Assembly (NCBI RefSeq): GCF_026168105.1
Contig: NZ_LBMW01000006.1
Coordinates: 1-64,000, forward strand
Direction of reading: 5' to 3'
DNA: 64,000 nucleotides
Origin: Streptomyces hygroscopicus
Lineage (GTDB): Bacteria; Actinomycetota; Actinomycetes; Streptomycetales; Streptomycetaceae
The notes beneath the pieces were generated by a model, which saw only the letters and a list, made by a program, of their open reading frames with translations, had not been told where the DNA came from and did not search any database. Positions 18,341 through 29,368 of this stretch are shown here, piece after piece. The stretch's first letter is position 1. Every line of letters begins with the position of its first letter. Made by a program: the position numbers and the translations under genes.

Positions 18341-20008
18341 TTACGCCAGTCCCGGACCCCGCACCGGAATCGACGTGAACGTCGGCTGCGGAGCCGGGTC
18401 CTGGAAGAAGTCGTTGCCCTTGTCGTCCACCACGATGAACGCCGGGAAGTCCTCGACCTCGATCTTCCAGACGGCCTCCATGCCGAGCTCCTCGTACTCG
18501 ACGACCTCGACCTTCTTGATGCAGTCCTGGGCGAGGCGGGCCGCGGGGCCGCCGATGGAGCCCAGGTAGAAGCCGCCGTGCGACGCGCACGCGTCCGTGA
18601 CCTGCTTGCTCCGGTTGCCCTTCGCCAGCATCACCTTCGAGCCGCCCGCCGCCTGGAACTGCTCGACGTAGGAGTCCATGCGGCCGGCCGTCGTCGGGCC
18701 GAAGGACCCGGACGCGTAGCCCTCGGGGGTCTTGGCGGGGCCGGCGTAGTAGACCGGGTGGTCCTTCAGGTACTGCGGCATCTCCTCCCCCGCGTCCAGC
18801 CGCTCCTTGATCTTGGCGTGCGCAATGTCACGAGCCACGACCAGCGGCCCGGACAGCGAAAGCCGCGTCTTCACCGGGTACTTGGTCAGCTCGGCGAGGA
18901 TGTCGTCCATCGGCTGGTTCAGGTCGATGCGGACGACGGCGCCCTCCTGCTCCAGGTGCTCGTCGGTCGTCTCCGGCAGGAACCGGGCCGGGTCCGTCTC
19001 GAGCTGCTCCAGGAACACGCCCTCGGCGGTGATCTTCGCGACCGCCTGCCGGTCGGCCGAGCAGGACACCGCGATCGCCACCGGGCAGGACGCGCCGTGC
19101 CGCGGGAGGCGGACCACTCGGACGTCGTGGCAGAAGTACTTGCCGCCGAACTGGGCGCCGATGCCGATCTTCTGCGTCAGCTCGAAGACCTTCTCCTCAA
19201 GCTCCTTGTCCCGGAAGCCGTGGCCCAGCTCGGAGCCCTCGGAGGGCAGCTCGTCCAGGTAGTGCGCGGAGGCGTACTTGGCGGTCTTCAGCGCGTACTC
19301 GGCGCTGGTGCCGCCGACGACGATCGCCAGGTGGTACGGCGGGCAGGCGGCCGTACCCAGCGAACGGATCTTCTCCTCCAGGAACTTCATCATGGAGGCC
19401 TCGTTCAGGACGGCCTTCGTCTCCTGGTAGAGGAACGACTTGTTGGCGCTGCCGCCGCCCTTCGCCATGAACAGGAACTTGTAGGCGCCGCCGTCCGTCG
19501 CGTACAGCTCGATCTGCGCCGGCAGGTTCGAGCCGGTGTTCTTCTCCTCCCACATGGTGAGCGGAGCCATCTGCGAGTACCGCAGGTTCAGCTTCGTGTA
19601 CGCGTCGTAGATGCCACGCGAAAGGGCCTTCTCGTCCCCGCCCTCGGTGAGGACGTTCTGTCCGCGCTTGCCCATCACGATCGCTGTACCGGTGTCCTGG
19701 CACATGGGCAGGACGCCGGCGGCGGCGATGTTCGCGTTCTTCAGCAGGTCCAGGGCCACGAACTTGTCGTTCGCGGACGCCTCCGGGTCGTCGATGATGC
19801 GGCGCAGCTGGGCCAGGTGCGCGGGGCGCAGGTAGTGCTGGATGTCGTGGATGGCCTCCTCGGCCAGTTTGCGCAGCGCCTCCGGCTCGACCTTGAGGAA
19901 AGTCCGCCCGTCGGCCTCGAAGGTGGAGACGCCTTCGGAGGTCACCAGCCGGTACGGGGTGGTGTCCTCTCCCGTGGGGAGCAGATCGGTGTACGCGAAC
20001 TCAGGCAT
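18341..20008 (-). CDS. fumA: Class I fumarate hydratase (4Fe-4S)
   Basis: A 555-aa iron-sulfur fumarase with the fused N- and C-terminal hydro-lyase domains. The likely cluster ligands are Cys103 (PMCQDTGTA), Cys222 (AACPPYHLA) and Cys316 (AIAVSCSAD). Their spacings of 119 and 94 match class I fumarases of known structure. ATG at 20008 is chosen because a GAGGA ribosome-binding site lies at a good distance; an in-frame ATG at 20017 would be only a few bases from it. It works in the TCA cycle with the adjacent fumC, and its labile cluster makes the pair a natural redox backup arrangement. Confidence 0.95.
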   Translation of the reverse strand: MPEFAYTDLLPTGEDTTPYRLVTSEGVSTFEADGRTFLKVEPEALRKLAEEAIHDIQHYLRPAHLAQLRRIIDDPEASANDKFVALDLLKNANIAAAGVLPMCQDTGTAIVMGKRGQNVLTEGGDEKALSRGIYDAYTKLNLRYSQMAPLTMWEEKNTGSNLPAQIELYATDGGAYKFLFMAKGGGSANKSFLYQETKAVLNEASMMKFLEEKIRSLGTAACPPYHLAIVVGGTSAEYALKTAKYASAHYLDELPSEGSELGHGFRDKELEEKVFELTQKIGIGAQFGGKYFCHDVRVVRLPRHGASCPVAIAVSCSADRQAVAKITAEGVFLEQLETDPARFLPETTDEHLEQEGAVVRIDLNQPMDDILAELTKYPVKTRLSLSGPLVVARDIAHAKIKERLDAGEEMPQYLKDHPVYYAGPAKTPEGYASGSFGPTTAGRMDSYVEQFQAAGGSKVMLAKGNRSKQVTDACASHGGFYLGSIGGPAARLAQDCIKKVEVVEYEELGMEAVWKIEVEDFPAFIVVDDKGNDFFQDPAPQPTFTSIPVRGPGLA

Positions 20009-20205
20009 GTCGCCCATTCCTCACTCATCAGACAGCGGCTGGCCTCCGTTGGCAGCGTCCACCAGCGTAGAACCTGGCGCTGACGGCGGGCTTGTGAGGT
20101 AGGGCTCATTGGGGCGGGGCGGCGCTCACCCGGCCGGCGGCCGGGTTTTCCACAGGTCGCGACGAGGGGTAGTCGCGATCTATCGCGTTTGGGTACGCTG
20201 CTGTC

Positions 20206-20910
20206 GTGGACCTTCAGAAGAGCCCCGCCCCGACGGGCCGACAGCCCGTGCCCCCGGCAGAGCTGCGCTGCTCCGACGCCGACCGCGACCGCATCGCCGA
20301 CCTCCTGCGCGACGCCCTGGCCGAGGGCCGTCTCACCGCGGAGGAGCACGCCGAGCGCGTCGAGGGCGTGCTGAGCGCCAAGACGGTCGGCGAGCTGGAC
20401 CGGTTCGTCCGCGACCTGCCCGCGGCCAACCCGCGCCGCACCACCTCGGCGTATGCCCCTCCGTCGAGTCGCCCCGCCCCGGTCTCGGCGCCCGTGGAGC
20501 CGGACGAGCACGTGGTGGCGGTCTTCAGCAGCGCCATGCGCAGGGGCCGCTGGCGTCCCGGCCGCCATATGCGTGCGTATGCGATCTTCGGCACTGTCGA
20601 GATCGACCTGAGCGAGGCGATATTCGAGTACCAGCAGGTCGTGATCAAGGCGATCTCGGTCTTCGGCACCGTGGACATCCGCGTCCCGGAGAACGTCACG
20701 CTGCACGGCACCGGTGGCGGTGTGCTCGGCACGTTCGAGGTGAGTCCGCTGGACTCCGGCGACCAGGACGCTCCGGTCGTCCACGTGGACGGACTGGCCG
20801 TTCTCGGGACGGTCGATGCACGGCCGAAGCGGGGCAAGACGGTCACGGACATCCTCGATCGGGTATCGGACAAGGTGGACAGGGCTTTGCGCAAACACCT
20901 GGACCGTTGA
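20206..20910 (+). CDS. DUF1707 protein with LiaF-like C-terminal domain
   Basis: A 234-aa cytoplasmic protein. Residues 17-70 are a DUF1707/SHOCT-like domain (ELRCSDADRDRIADLL, ALAEGRLTAEEHAERV). Residues 100-215 form a LiaF/YvqF C-terminal-type beta helix with repeated AIFGTVEIDL, SVFGTVDIRV and AVLGTVDARP strands. Proteins of this layout are common in Streptomyces and are usually thought to be membrane-stress related, but they have no known enzyme activity. The start is a GTG at 20206. The gene precedes wblI by about 160 nt. Confidence 0.85.
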   Translation: MDLQKSPAPTGRQPVPPAELRCSDADRDRIADLLRDALAEGRLTAEEHAERVEGVLSAKTVGELDRFVRDLPAANPRRTTSAYAPPSSRPAPVSAPVEPDEHVVAVFSSAMRRGRWRPGRHMRAYAIFGTVEIDLSEAIFEYQQVVIKAISVFGTVDIRVPENVTLHGTGGGVLGTFEVSPLDSGDQDAPVVHVDGLAVLGTVDARPKRGKTVTDILDRVSDKVDRALRKHLDR

Positions 20911-20954
20911 CGCTTGTGAATCCGGTCGCGTGCGCAGTGAACCGGACATGTTGC

Positions 20955-20972
20955 GGGGGTATGAACACCCCC
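20955..20972. promoter_or_regulatory. Inverted repeat upstream of wblI
   Basis: GGGGGT at 20955-20960 and ACCCCC at 20967-20972 form a perfect 6-bp dyad around ATGAAC, about 100 nt before the WhiB-family start. It may be an operator. No known regulator consensus was recognised. Confidence 0.35.
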
Positions 20973-21073
20973 TGGGCTTCCAGCGGTTGGGAACTCAGTG
21001 CATAGGCGCGCGTACAGCGGGTAGGCCTTGCTGCATCGTCTCTCGCTCGCGAAGCCGTCGTCAGGAGTAGACC

Positions 21074-21445
21074 GTGCTGCAACCGCCGCATTCGTCCCTG
21101 CAGTTCGCTGAGGTTCCGCACCAGCGGGTGTCAGCGCGCGACAGGGATCAGGACGCCCCCTGGCACACGGAGGCGGTGTGCCGGCGTGACGAGGCCGGCC
21201 TGTTCTTCGCCCCCTCCAAGGAACCCACCGCGGCCCGGCTGTCCCGCGAGGAGGCGGCCAAGCGGGTCTGTGCGCGCTGTCCGGTGATGGTCGAGTGCCG
21301 GGAGCACGCGCTGTTGCAGCCCGAGCCGTACGGGGTGTGGGGCGGGCTCACCGCGGCCGAGCGCCGTGTGGTGCTGGCGCGGCGCCGCCGCCGCGACCTG
21401 GAGCTCAAGAAGGCCGCACGGGGGACGATAGCCGCGGCCGGCTGA
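21074..21445 (+). CDS. wblI: WhiB-family iron-sulfur regulator
   Basis: A 123-aa WhiB-like protein. The four cluster cysteines are Cys36 (EAVCRRDE), Cys66 and Cys69 (VCARCPV) and Cys75 (VECRE), giving the CX29CX2CX5C pattern. They are followed by the GVWGG turn at 87-91 and a basic C-terminal helix (RRRRRDLELKK) that contacts DNA or sigma factor. The start is a GTG after an AGGAG ribosome-binding site. The position between the DUF1707 gene and glpX matches wblI of S. coelicolor as remembered. The symbol rests on that context, the family call on sequence. Confidence 0.92.
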   Translation: MLQPPHSSLQFAEVPHQRVSARDRDQDAPWHTEAVCRRDEAGLFFAPSKEPTAARLSREEAAKRVCARCPVMVECREHALLQPEPYGVWGGLTAAERRVVLARRRRRDLELKKAARGTIAAAG

Positions 21446-21460
21446 CGAGGCCTACGACAA

Positions 21461-21490
21461 AGGGCGCGCTCTCCGCACAGAGCGCGCCCT
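21461..21490. terminator. Bidirectional terminator between wblI and glpX
   Basis: AGGGCGCGCTCT (21461-21472) and AGAGCGCGCCCT (21479-21490) form a perfect 12-bp stem with a 6-nt loop. It lies between two convergent stop codons. Confidence 0.85.
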
Positions 21491-21504
21491 CTTGTGAGGC
21501 CCTG

Positions 21505-22539
21505 CTACTTGGCGCGGTCGAAGTCGATCGCGCTGTACGCGCGCAGCTTGCTCAGCCGGTGCACCGAGTCGATCCGGCGGACCGTGCCGGACTTCGAGCG
21601 CATGACGATCGAGTCGGTGTTCGCGGTCTCGGAGCGGTAGCGCACGCCGCGCAGCAGCTCGCCGTCGGTGATGCCGGTGGCGACGAAGAAGACGTTCTCG
21701 CCGGAGACCAGGTCGTCGGTTGTCAGTACCCGGTCGAGGTCATGGCCAGCGTCGATGGCCCGCTGCCGCTCCTCGTCGTCCTTGGGCCAGAGCTTGCCCT
21801 GGATGGTGCCGCCCAGGCACTTCACGGCGCAGGCCGAGATGATGCCCTCGGGCGTGCCGCCGATGCCGAGCAGCAGGTCGATGCCGGTGCCCTCGCGCAG
21901 CGCCAGGATGGAGCCGGCGACATCGCCGTCAGAGATCAGCTTGATGCGCGCACCGGTCTCCCGTACCTCCTTGATGATGCCCTCGTGGCGCGGCCGGTCG
22001 AGGATGACGACGGTGACGTCCTCGGGAGTGGAGTGCTTGGCCTTCGCGACGCGGCGGATGTTCACCGAGACGGGCGCGTTGATGTCGACGAAGTCCGCGG
22101 CCTCGGGGCCCGTGACCAGCTTGTCCATGTAGAAGACGGCGGAAGGGTCGAACATCGTGCCCCGGTCGGCGGCGGCCAGCACCGCGATCGCGTTCGGCAT
22201 GCCCTTCGCGGTGAGCGTGGTGCCGTCGATCGGGTCGACCGCGATGTCGCACTCCGGGCCGCTCCCGTCGCCGACCCGCTCCCCGTTGAAGAGCATCGGG
22301 GCTTCGTCCTTCTCCCCTTCGCCGATGACGACGATGCCGTTCATCGAGACGGTGGAGACGAGGGTCCGCATGGCGCGTACGGCGGCTCCGTCGGCGCCGT
22401 TCTTGTCGCCGCGGCCGACCCAGCGGCCTGCGGCCATGGCGGCGGCCTCGGTGACCCGGACGAGTTCGAGGGCGAGGTTGCGGTCCGGAGCCTCGGAGGG
22501 AACTTCGAGCTCGGACGGCAGATGATGATTCTCGGTCAT
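21505..22539 (-). CDS. glpX: Class II fructose-1,6-bisphosphatase
   Basis: A 344-aa GlpX-type phosphatase of the inositol-monophosphatase-like fold, needed for gluconeogenesis in actinobacteria, which usually lack the class I enzyme. Metal and substrate motifs visible are [10 protein letters not shown] near residue 75, [13 protein letters not shown] near 100 and GGTPEG near 205. The ATG start [21 protein letters not shown] is normal for Streptomyces. It converges on wblI across a hairpin terminator and diverges from the DUF4245 gene. Confidence 0.96.
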   Translation of the reverse strand: MTENHHLPSELEVPSEAPDRNLALELVRVTEAAAMAAGRWVGRGDKNGADGAAVRAMRTLVSTVSMNGIVVIGEGEKDEAPMLFNGERVGDGSGPECDIAVDPIDGTTLTAKGMPNAIAVLAAADRGTMFDPSAVFYMDKLVTGPEAADFVDINAPVSVNIRRVAKAKHSTPEDVTVVILDRPRHEGIIKEVRETGARIKLISDGDVAGSILALREGTGIDLLLGIGGTPEGIISACAVKCLGGTIQGKLWPKDDEERQRAIDAGHDLDRVLTTDDLVSGENVFFVATGITDGELLRGVRYRSETANTDSIVMRSKSGTVRRIDSVHRLSKLRAYSAIDFDRAK

Positions 22540-22666
22540 CGGAGCGCACCTTTCTGATACGACGACGGCCGGATGAGGGTGATGCGGAAGACTCTATCGT
22601 TCAGCAGACAAAATGAGCAGGGGGCCCCACGGATGAGCAGACCCCTGCACCTGCGACGATAGGGGC

Positions 22667-23188
22667 GTGGCAGGTACGAATGGCAAGCAGAAGACGGTTC
22701 GGGACATGCTCCTCTCCCTGGCCCTCATCGGGTTGATGGCGGGCGTCGTCTACCTCTTCATTCCGCACGACGACCACACTCCCGACCTCAAGCGGGTCGA
22801 TTACAGTGTCGAGCTGCTCACGGCACGCCGCGCGGCGACCTACCCGGTGGCGGCACCCGCAGGCCTGCCCGACAGCTGGAAGGCCACCTCGGTGCGTTAC
22901 CAGGGTGACCACTTCGACTCCTGGCACCTCGGCTTCCAGGACCCCAAGGGCCAGTACGTGGCGATCGAGCAGTCGACTCAGAAGGCGTCCACGTTCATCG
23001 AGGACGCCAGCCAGGGCGCGCAGGAGACCACCGTCACCCAGACCATCGGCGGCCGGACCTGGCAGCGCTACACGGGCGGCCGGTACGACGCGCTCGTGCT
23101 CAAGGCCAAGGGCTCCACGACCGTGGTGACGGGAACGGCGTCGTTCACCCAGCTGGCGACGATGGCGGAGGCGCTGAAGACGCGCTGA
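22667..23188 (+). CDS. DUF4245 membrane-anchored protein
   Basis: A 173-aa protein of the DUF4245 family. A short basic tail precedes one membrane anchor at about residues 13-31 (MLLSLALIGLMAGVVYLFI), then a single extracytoplasmic domain with WKATSVRYQGDHFDSWHLGF and IGGRTWQRYTGG. It is found widely in Streptomyces beside glpX and exonuclease VII genes. No function is established. The start is a GTG with little leader, so the mRNA may be nearly leaderless. Confidence 0.85.
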   Translation: MAGTNGKQKTVRDMLLSLALIGLMAGVVYLFIPHDDHTPDLKRVDYSVELLTARRAATYPVAAPAGLPDSWKATSVRYQGDHFDSWHLGFQDPKGQYVAIEQSTQKASTFIEDASQGAQETTVTQTIGGRTWQRYTGGRYDALVLKAKGSTTVVTGTASFTQLATMAEALKTR

Positions 23189-23203
23189 CGGAGCGGCGAG
23201 GGG

Positions 23204-23455
23204 TCACCCCCCGCCCTCGGCGCCCTCCGCACGCCCGGCGCCCTCCTGCTGTTCCTTCTCGGCCAGCGCCGCGTCGAGCCGCTTGCGGGCGCCCTCCAGC
23301 CAGGTGCGGCACACCTTGGCCAGCGTCTCCCCCCGCTCCCACAGCGCCAGGGACTCCTCGAGCGTCGTGCCTCCGGCCTCCAGACGCCGTACGACCTCGA
23401 TCAACTCGTCGCGGGCCTGCTCGTACCCGAGTGCCTCGTCCGTCTTGCTGCTCAT
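23204..23455 (-). CDS. xseB: Exodeoxyribonuclease VII small subunit
   Basis: An 83-aa XseB. The helical hairpin is seen as [20 protein letters not shown] followed by [20 protein letters not shown], which is the family hallmark. The C-terminus is Glu/Gly-rich. It lies 9 nt downstream of xseA and pairs with it to form the single-strand-specific exonuclease VII. Confidence 0.95.
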   Translation of the reverse strand: MSSKTDEALGYEQARDELIEVVRRLEAGGTTLEESLALWERGETLAKVCRTWLEGARKRLDAALAEKEQQEGAGRAEGAEGGG

Positions 23456-23464
23456 GCGCCCACC

Positions 23465-24673
23465 CTAGATCTCGGCCCGGACCGTGAATTCACCCTCGGC
23501 TACCCGGGCCCGCAGCGCCTCGCCCGTCGCCACCTCCTCCGGCGACCGCACGACGTGGCCGTCCGGCCTCTGCAGCACCGCGTATCCGCGCTGCAGCGTC
23601 GCGGCCGGGGAGAGGGCCACCACGCGCGCGTGCGTGTGCGTCAGTTCCGAATCGGCGCGGTCGAGCAGATGCCGGAGCGTGCGCCGGCTGCGGTCCACCA
23701 GCGAGGCGACCAGGTCCTCCCGCTCGTCGATCATGCGGTGCGGATCCTCCATCGAGGGCCGCGCCAGGGCGTGCGCCAGACCCCGCTCCTCGCGCTCGAC
23801 GAACGCCAGCACGCACCGCCGCGCCCGGTCCCGCAGCGCCTGCACCCGCTGCAGCTCCTCGCCGACGTCCGGCACGACCTTCTTGGCGGCGTCGGTCGGG
23901 GTGGAGGCGCGCAGATCGGCGACATGGTCGAGCAGGGGATTGTCCGGCTCGTGCCCGATGGCCGACACGACGGGCGTGCGACAGGCCGCCACCGCGCGGA
24001 CGAGCTGCTCGTCGGAGAACGGCAGCAGGTCCTCCACACTGCCGCCGCCGCGCGCCACGACGATCACGTCCACGTCGTCGAGCGCGTCCAGCTCCTTCAC
24101 CGCCTGCACCACCTGGGGCACGGCGTGCACACCCTGCACGGCGACGTTGCGCACCTCGAAGCGGACGGCGGGCCAGCGGTGCCGCGCGTTCTCCAGCACG
24201 TCCCGCTCGGCCGCCGAGGCCCGGCCGCAGACCAGCCCGATGAGCTGCGGCAGGAAGGGCAGCGGCTTCTTGCGCTCGGGCGCGAACAGTCCCTCGGCGG
24301 CAAGGGACTTCTTCAGCTGCTCGAGCCGTGCGAGCAGTTCGCCGACGCCGACCGGCCGTATCTCGGCGGCGCGCAGCGAGAGCTGTCCCCTGGGGGCGTA
24401 CCACTCGGGCTTGGCGTGGACGACCACACGGGCGCCCTCGCTCACCACGTCGGCGACGGCGTCGAACACCTGGCGGTAGCAGGTGACGCCGACGGAGATG
24501 TCGTACGACGGATCGCGCAGAGTCAGGAAGACGACACCGGCGCCGGGCCGCCGCGACAGCTGAGTGATCTGCCCCTCGACCCACACGGCGCCGAGCCGGT
24601 CGATCCACCCCCCGATGAGCCGCGACACCTCACCGACGGGAAGCGGTGACTCCGCGGACGTGTTGACAGCCAT
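23465..24673 (-). CDS. xseA: Exodeoxyribonuclease VII large subunit
   Basis: A 402-aa XseA. The N-terminal OB-fold (about 5-100, [20 protein letters not shown]) binds single-stranded DNA. The catalytic domain contains [19 protein letters not shown] near 195-213 and [20 protein letters not shown] near 235-254, and a coiled-coil region follows before the C-terminus. It acts with XseB in DNA repair and mismatch processing. ATG at 24673 ([16 protein letters not shown]) is chosen. A long in-frame extension upstream is Gly/Arg-rich and overlaps the ispH leader. Confidence 0.95.
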   Translation of the reverse strand: MAVNTSAESPLPVGEVSRLIGGWIDRLGAVWVEGQITQLSRRPGAGVVFLTLRDPSYDISVGVTCYRQVFDAVADVVSEGARVVVHAKPEWYAPRGQLSLRAAEIRPVGVGELLARLEQLKKSLAAEGLFAPERKKPLPFLPQLIGLVCGRASAAERDVLENARHRWPAVRFEVRNVAVQGVHAVPQVVQAVKELDALDDVDVIVVARGGGSVEDLLPFSDEQLVRAVAACRTPVVSAIGHEPDNPLLDHVADLRASTPTDAAKKVVPDVGEELQRVQALRDRARRCVLAFVEREERGLAHALARPSMEDPHRMIDEREDLVASLVDRSRRTLRHLLDRADSELTHTHARVVALSPAATLQRGYAVLQRPDGHVVRSPEEVATGEALRARVAEGEFTVRAEI

Positions 24674-24909
24674 GCGCCCGAGCGTAACGGCCACGACCGA
24701 CAACGCCGGTCGTCCCGGCCGTCCCGGGCCGCGCCGCCGTCCCGGGCTCGCTCCGGTCCCGTTGCCCTGCCACCCCACCGCGGGCCGGACCGTCCCCACC
24801 ACTCGTGCCGCCCCCGCCGCCCCGACGATCACCGCTCTTCCGCTTCGTCACCCGGTCTCCCCAAGGAGGCGATCTCCGGCGTCCCGGGCGCGGCCTTACG
24901 ATGGTGCGC

Positions 24910-25905
24910 ATGACCGCTTCGCCTGGCCGCCGTGTTCTGCTCGCCGCCCCCCGGGGCTACTGCGCGGGCGTCGACCGTGCCGTGATCGCCGTCGAGAAGG
25001 CCCTGGAGCAGTACGGGGCCCCGATCTACGTCCGCCACGAGATCGTCCACAACAAGTACGTCGTGCAGACCCTGGAGAAGAAGGGCGCGGTCTTCGTCGA
25101 GCAGACGGAGGAGGTGCCACCGGGCAACATCGTCATGTTCTCCGCGCACGGCGTGGCGCCCACGGTCCACGAGGAGGCCGAAAGCGGCCGGCTCGCCACC
25201 ATCGACGCCACCTGCCCGCTGGTCACCAAGGTCCACAAGGAAGCGGTGCGCTTCGCCAAGGAGGACTTCGACATCCTCCTGATCGGACACGAGGGCCACG
25301 AAGAGGTCATCGGCACGTCCGGTGAGGCCCCGGACCACATTCAGCTCGTCGACGGCCCCGAGGACGTCGCGAAGGTCGAGGTGCGCGACCCCTCCAAGGT
25401 GGTCTGGCTTTCCCAGACCACCCTCTCGGTGGACGAGACCATGGAGACGGTCGACGCCCTCAAGGAGAAGTTCCCCCAGCTGATCTCCCCGCCCAGCGAC
25501 GACATCTGCTACGCCACGCAGAACCGTCAGCTCGCGGTGAAGCAGATGGGCGCCGAGGCGGACCTGGTCATCGTGGTCGGCTCCCGCAACTCCTCCAACT
25601 CCAAGCGTCTGGTCGAGGTCGCCAAACTCGCAGGCGCGCGCGAGGCCTACCTCGTGGACTTCGCCGACGAGATCGAGGAGGCGTGGCTGGAGGGCGTGTC
25701 GACCATTGGTGTGACCTCGGGTGCCTCCGTGCCGGAGGTGCTGGTCGAACAGGTCCTGGAGCGAGTCGCGCAGTACGGCTTCGAGGACGTGGAAATCGTC
25801 AGGGCGGCCGAGGAGTCCATCACCTTCTCGCTCCCCAAGGAACTCCGCCGCGACCTGCGCGCCGAGGCCGCGGCACGCGTGGCGGAGCGCACCGAAGAGA
25901 ACTGA
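24910..25905 (+). CDS. ispH: 4-Hydroxy-3-methylbut-2-enyl diphosphate reductase
   Basis: A 331-aa IspH (LytB), the last enzyme of the MEP isoprenoid pathway, giving IPP and DMAPP. The three cluster cysteines are Cys18 (GYCAGVDRA), Cys102 ([10 protein letters not shown]) and Cys200 ([11 protein letters not shown]). The catalytic glutamate lies in [14 protein letters not shown] at 24910 ([18 protein letters not shown]) is preferred, and ATG at 24901 would add three residues. No Shine-Dalgarno sequence is evident. It is divergent from xseA. Confidence 0.96.
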   Translation: MTASPGRRVLLAAPRGYCAGVDRAVIAVEKALEQYGAPIYVRHEIVHNKYVVQTLEKKGAVFVEQTEEVPPGNIVMFSAHGVAPTVHEEAESGRLATIDATCPLVTKVHKEAVRFAKEDFDILLIGHEGHEEVIGTSGEAPDHIQLVDGPEDVAKVEVRDPSKVVWLSQTTLSVDETMETVDALKEKFPQLISPPSDDICYATQNRQLAVKQMGAEADLVIVVGSRNSSNSKRLVEVAKLAGAREAYLVDFADEIEEAWLEGVSTIGVTSGASVPEVLVEQVLERVAQYGFEDVEIVRAAEESITFSLPKELRRDLRAEAAARVAERTEEN

Positions 25906-26010
25906 CGACGCGGCCGTCGTACGGTGACCGGGACCGGGCCGAGGTGATGGCTCCGGCGGTCGTACGGCGCCGGGAAGTGGCTGTCGGCCCCAAGACGTAC
26001 CGTGGTGCCC

Positions 26011-26757
26011 ATGCAGATCTTCGGCGTGGACATCGGCGGATCCGGAATCAAGGGTGCTCCCGTGGACCTGGACCGGGGCGACCTGACGGAGGAGCGCTTC
26101 AAGGTGCTCACCCCGCATCCGGCGACGCCCGACGGCGTGGCCGACGGAGTCAAGGAGGTCGTCGGCCACTTCGGCTGGACGGGCCCGGTCGGCATCACGT
26201 TCCCCGGTGTGGTCACCGGCGGCTCCACGATCCGCACCGCGGCGAACGTCGACAAGAGCTGGGTCGACAAGGACGCGCGCGCCCTTTTCAGCGAGCGGCT
26301 CGACGGGCTCCCGGTGACCGTGCTGAACGACGCGGACGCGGCGGGCGTGGCCGAGATGCGGTTCGGCGCGGGCCGTGACCGCGGCGGCACGGTCCTCGTA
26401 CTCACGTTCGGCACGGGTATCGGCAGCGCGCTGTTCGTCGACGGCGTGCTCGTTCCGAACACGGAGCTGGGCCATCTGGAGCTGAACGGCCACGACGCCG
26501 AGAAGCGCGCGTCCACGAAGGCCAAGGAGGACCAGCAGCTCACGTGGGAGCACTGGGCCCGCCGGGTGCAGAAGTACCTCGCCCATGTGGAGATGCTGTT
26601 CTCCCCGGAGCTGTACATCATCGGCGGCGGCGTCAGCCGCAAGGCCGCCAAGTTCCTCCCGCACATCGAGGGCATCAGGGCCGAGATCGTCCCGGCCCAG
26701 CTGCAGAACAACGCGGGGATCGTGGGAGCGGCGATGAGCGCGGCCAAGGGGGAGTGA
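26011..26757 (+). CDS. ppgK: Polyphosphate glucokinase
   Basis: A 248-aa ROK-family kinase that phosphorylates glucose using polyphosphate (and often ATP), an actinobacterial hallmark. The phosphate loop [14 protein letters not shown] lies at residues 6-19, with TFPGVVTGG near 65, [19 protein letters not shown] near 108 and [14 protein letters not shown] near 133. ATG at 26011 is chosen, and GTG at 26002 is possible. It follows ispH by 105 nt and is probably co-expressed with housekeeping genes. It converges on the DUF6542 gene. Confidence 0.95.
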   Translation: MQIFGVDIGGSGIKGAPVDLDRGDLTEERFKVLTPHPATPDGVADGVKEVVGHFGWTGPVGITFPGVVTGGSTIRTAANVDKSWVDKDARALFSERLDGLPVTVLNDADAAGVAEMRFGAGRDRGGTVLVLTFGTGIGSALFVDGVLVPNTELGHLELNGHDAEKRASTKAKEDQQLTWEHWARRVQKYLAHVEMLFSPELYIIGGGVSRKAAKFLPHIEGIRAEIVPAQLQNNAGIVGAAMSAAKGE

Positions 26758-26786
26758 CGGCGCGCGGCCTTCGCGGACCGGGGTGG

Positions 26787-27434
26787 TCAGGCCGTCCGGC
26801 GGCGTTGTGCGGCCCGGCGGCGCATCATCCGCACCCTGCGCACGGTAGCGATGACGCCCGCGACGAGCGTCCCGCCGTACAGCCAGCCCGCCTGCGTGGC
26901 GAGGCCGGTGACCAGTCCCACCATCTGCCCGCCGAGGCCGCCGTCGCCCTCCGCCACGGTCAGCAGACCGACGGCGAAGGCGATCGGCACCACCACGGGC
27001 GCGGCCACCAGATCACCGCGCCGCACCCACAGGGCGGTCAGCGCGGCCACGGGCAGGAACAGCACGCCGTACACCGTGAGGGACTCGAACAGCAGCCGGT
27101 CAAGACAGCCCAGCGCCACCATGACGGCCGCGCAGAACAGCCCGCCGCCCAGGCCGGTCAGCCGGGGGCCGGGCAGGCGCCGCAGCGACTGGACGACGGG
27201 TGCGGCGCCCGGTCGGGCGGCCGGACGCCCGGTGACGACGCCGCCCGCCCGGCCTGACGGCCGTGCGGCGGCGGTGCCTCCCCGTGGCTCGGGCCTGCCG
27301 GGAGCGCCGGACGGGGATGGCCGGGCGCTGGCACCGGCCCGTACGGGTACGGCTGCGCCCCGCCGGCCCTGCGGGGGAAGGGGCGCACCACGTCGCGGTG
27401 CGTGTTGCGGGGGTCGCGTGCTGTGTTGCTCCAC
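26787..27434 (-). CDS. DUF6542-type membrane protein
   Basis: A 215-aa protein. The first 85 residues are Pro/Arg/Gly-rich and cytoplasmic. They are followed by about four membrane segments (about 93-112, 118-137, 142-160 and 175-197) and a very basic C-terminus (RRVRMMRRRAAQRRR). This disposition fits the DUF6542 family found next to ychF in Streptomyces. The function is unknown. It is divergent from ychF, with a 200-bp intergenic region. Confidence 0.8.
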   Translation of the reverse strand: MEQHSTRPPQHAPRRGAPLPPQGRRGAAVPVRAGASARPSPSGAPGRPEPRGGTAAARPSGRAGGVVTGRPAARPGAAPVVQSLRRLPGPRLTGLGGGLFCAAVMVALGCLDRLLFESLTVYGVLFLPVAALTALWVRRGDLVAAPVVVPIAFAVGLLTVAEGDGGLGGQMVGLVTGLATQAGWLYGGTLVAGVIATVRRVRMMRRRAAQRRRTA

Positions 27435-27634
27435 TGGACCAACTTAGGTCGGTTTATGTGCGGAATGAGGGCTCAGACACGCCGTTGACGACTACTTGGC
27501 CAAGCGTTCGATACGGCGCCGGGGTGTGGACAGGTACGCCGTAGACTGGTGGATCGGCCCGCACACACTCCTGACGGACCCGGGCCCACACCGCCCAGTC
27601 CAGTCCTCCAACCTCACGTACGGGAAGTCGCAAC

Positions 27635-28723
<1,089 letters not shown>

Positions 28724-28772
28724 GCGGTCGACCCAACACCACGTCGCCGATCCGGCATACATACAGATCAGA

Positions 28773-28800
28773 GGGGCCGGGCTGTCAAGAGCCCGGCCCC
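28773..28800 (+). terminator. Terminator after ychF
   Basis: GGGGCCGGGCT (28773-28783) and AGCCCGGCCCC (28790-28800) form a perfect 11-bp stem with a 6-nt loop followed by TTCG. It lies downstream of ychF in an otherwise empty stretch. Confidence 0.85.
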
Positions 28801-29106
28801 TTCGTCGATCCCGTGCCGGCTCGGTGCTGGATTTCCTCACCCGCCGGGGGCGCTCGGGCGTCGTAGACAGTGCCTGCGCCGCCTACGGGCGGGCGACTCG
28901 GCAGGCCGGACCGCGAGTCCAGGTACCCGGTCCGCTCGCGGGCCGGTGGCGGCTGCTGAGCGGGACCCGGGCGCGCTGTGTGGCGGATCCCTCCCTGCTT
29001 GCCCGGGCGCGTGCACCGGGGCAGGGCCCGACCGGGGTGTGGGCGCCTGTCAAGGGTGGGTCTAAGGTCGGAACCAAGGGACCAGAACGATGGGAGGCAG
29101 TCGGCG
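28801..29106. other. Non-coding stretch before the flotillin operon
   Basis: No gene is supported here. Open frames cross it on both strands but lack family similarity and extend through the real gene at 29107. It probably holds the promoter of the NfeD-like/flotillin operon. A GGGAGG ribosome-binding site near 29093 belongs to the next gene. Confidence 0.5.
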
Positions 29107-29358
29107 ATGGCACAGGACGAGGCCGTGATCGGCTGCACGGGGGCACTGCTCATCGGCACGCGTGGATCCGCCGGTCCCGGCGAGATCCTGGTGCAGGTCA
29201 GAGGCGGTTCCGAGACCTTCCTCGCCTGGTCGCAAGAGCCCCTGCCAACCGGGGCCACAGTGCTCGTGATCGATTCCCGTGGATGCCGTGAAGTGGACGT
29301 CATCGAGTGGAGCGATCCGTTGGACACGTTGCGCGGCGATGCCGCCGACGCCGGCTAA
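29107..29358 (+). CDS. Small NfeD-like OB-fold protein
   Basis: An 83-aa soluble protein. TGALLIGTRGSAGPGEILVQVR, GGSETFLAWS and GATVLVIDSRGCREVDVIEW give the five-strand pattern of the NfeD C-terminal OB-fold, but membrane helices and the protease domain are absent. It lies 10 nt before a flotillin-like SPFH gene. NfeD/SPFH pairing is a conserved genomic theme, which supports a physical partnership. The ATG at 29107 has a GGGAGG ribosome-binding site. The homology is inferred from pattern and context. Confidence 0.75.
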   Translation: MAQDEAVIGCTGALLIGTRGSAGPGEILVQVRGGSETFLAWSQEPLPTGATVLVIDSRGCREVDVIEWSDPLDTLRGDAADAG

Positions 29359-29368
29359 GGAGTAGAGG

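Noticed and set aside
17660..20083. An 807-codon open frame on the plus strand across both fumarase genes
   Set aside because: It runs antisense to fumC and fumA, and no domain is visible. It is explained by third-position G+C bias.
28824..29291. 155-codon plus-strand frame overlapping the NfeD-like gene
   Set aside because: It is out of frame with the well-supported 83-aa gene, has no family similarity, and has a composition typical of a shadow frame.
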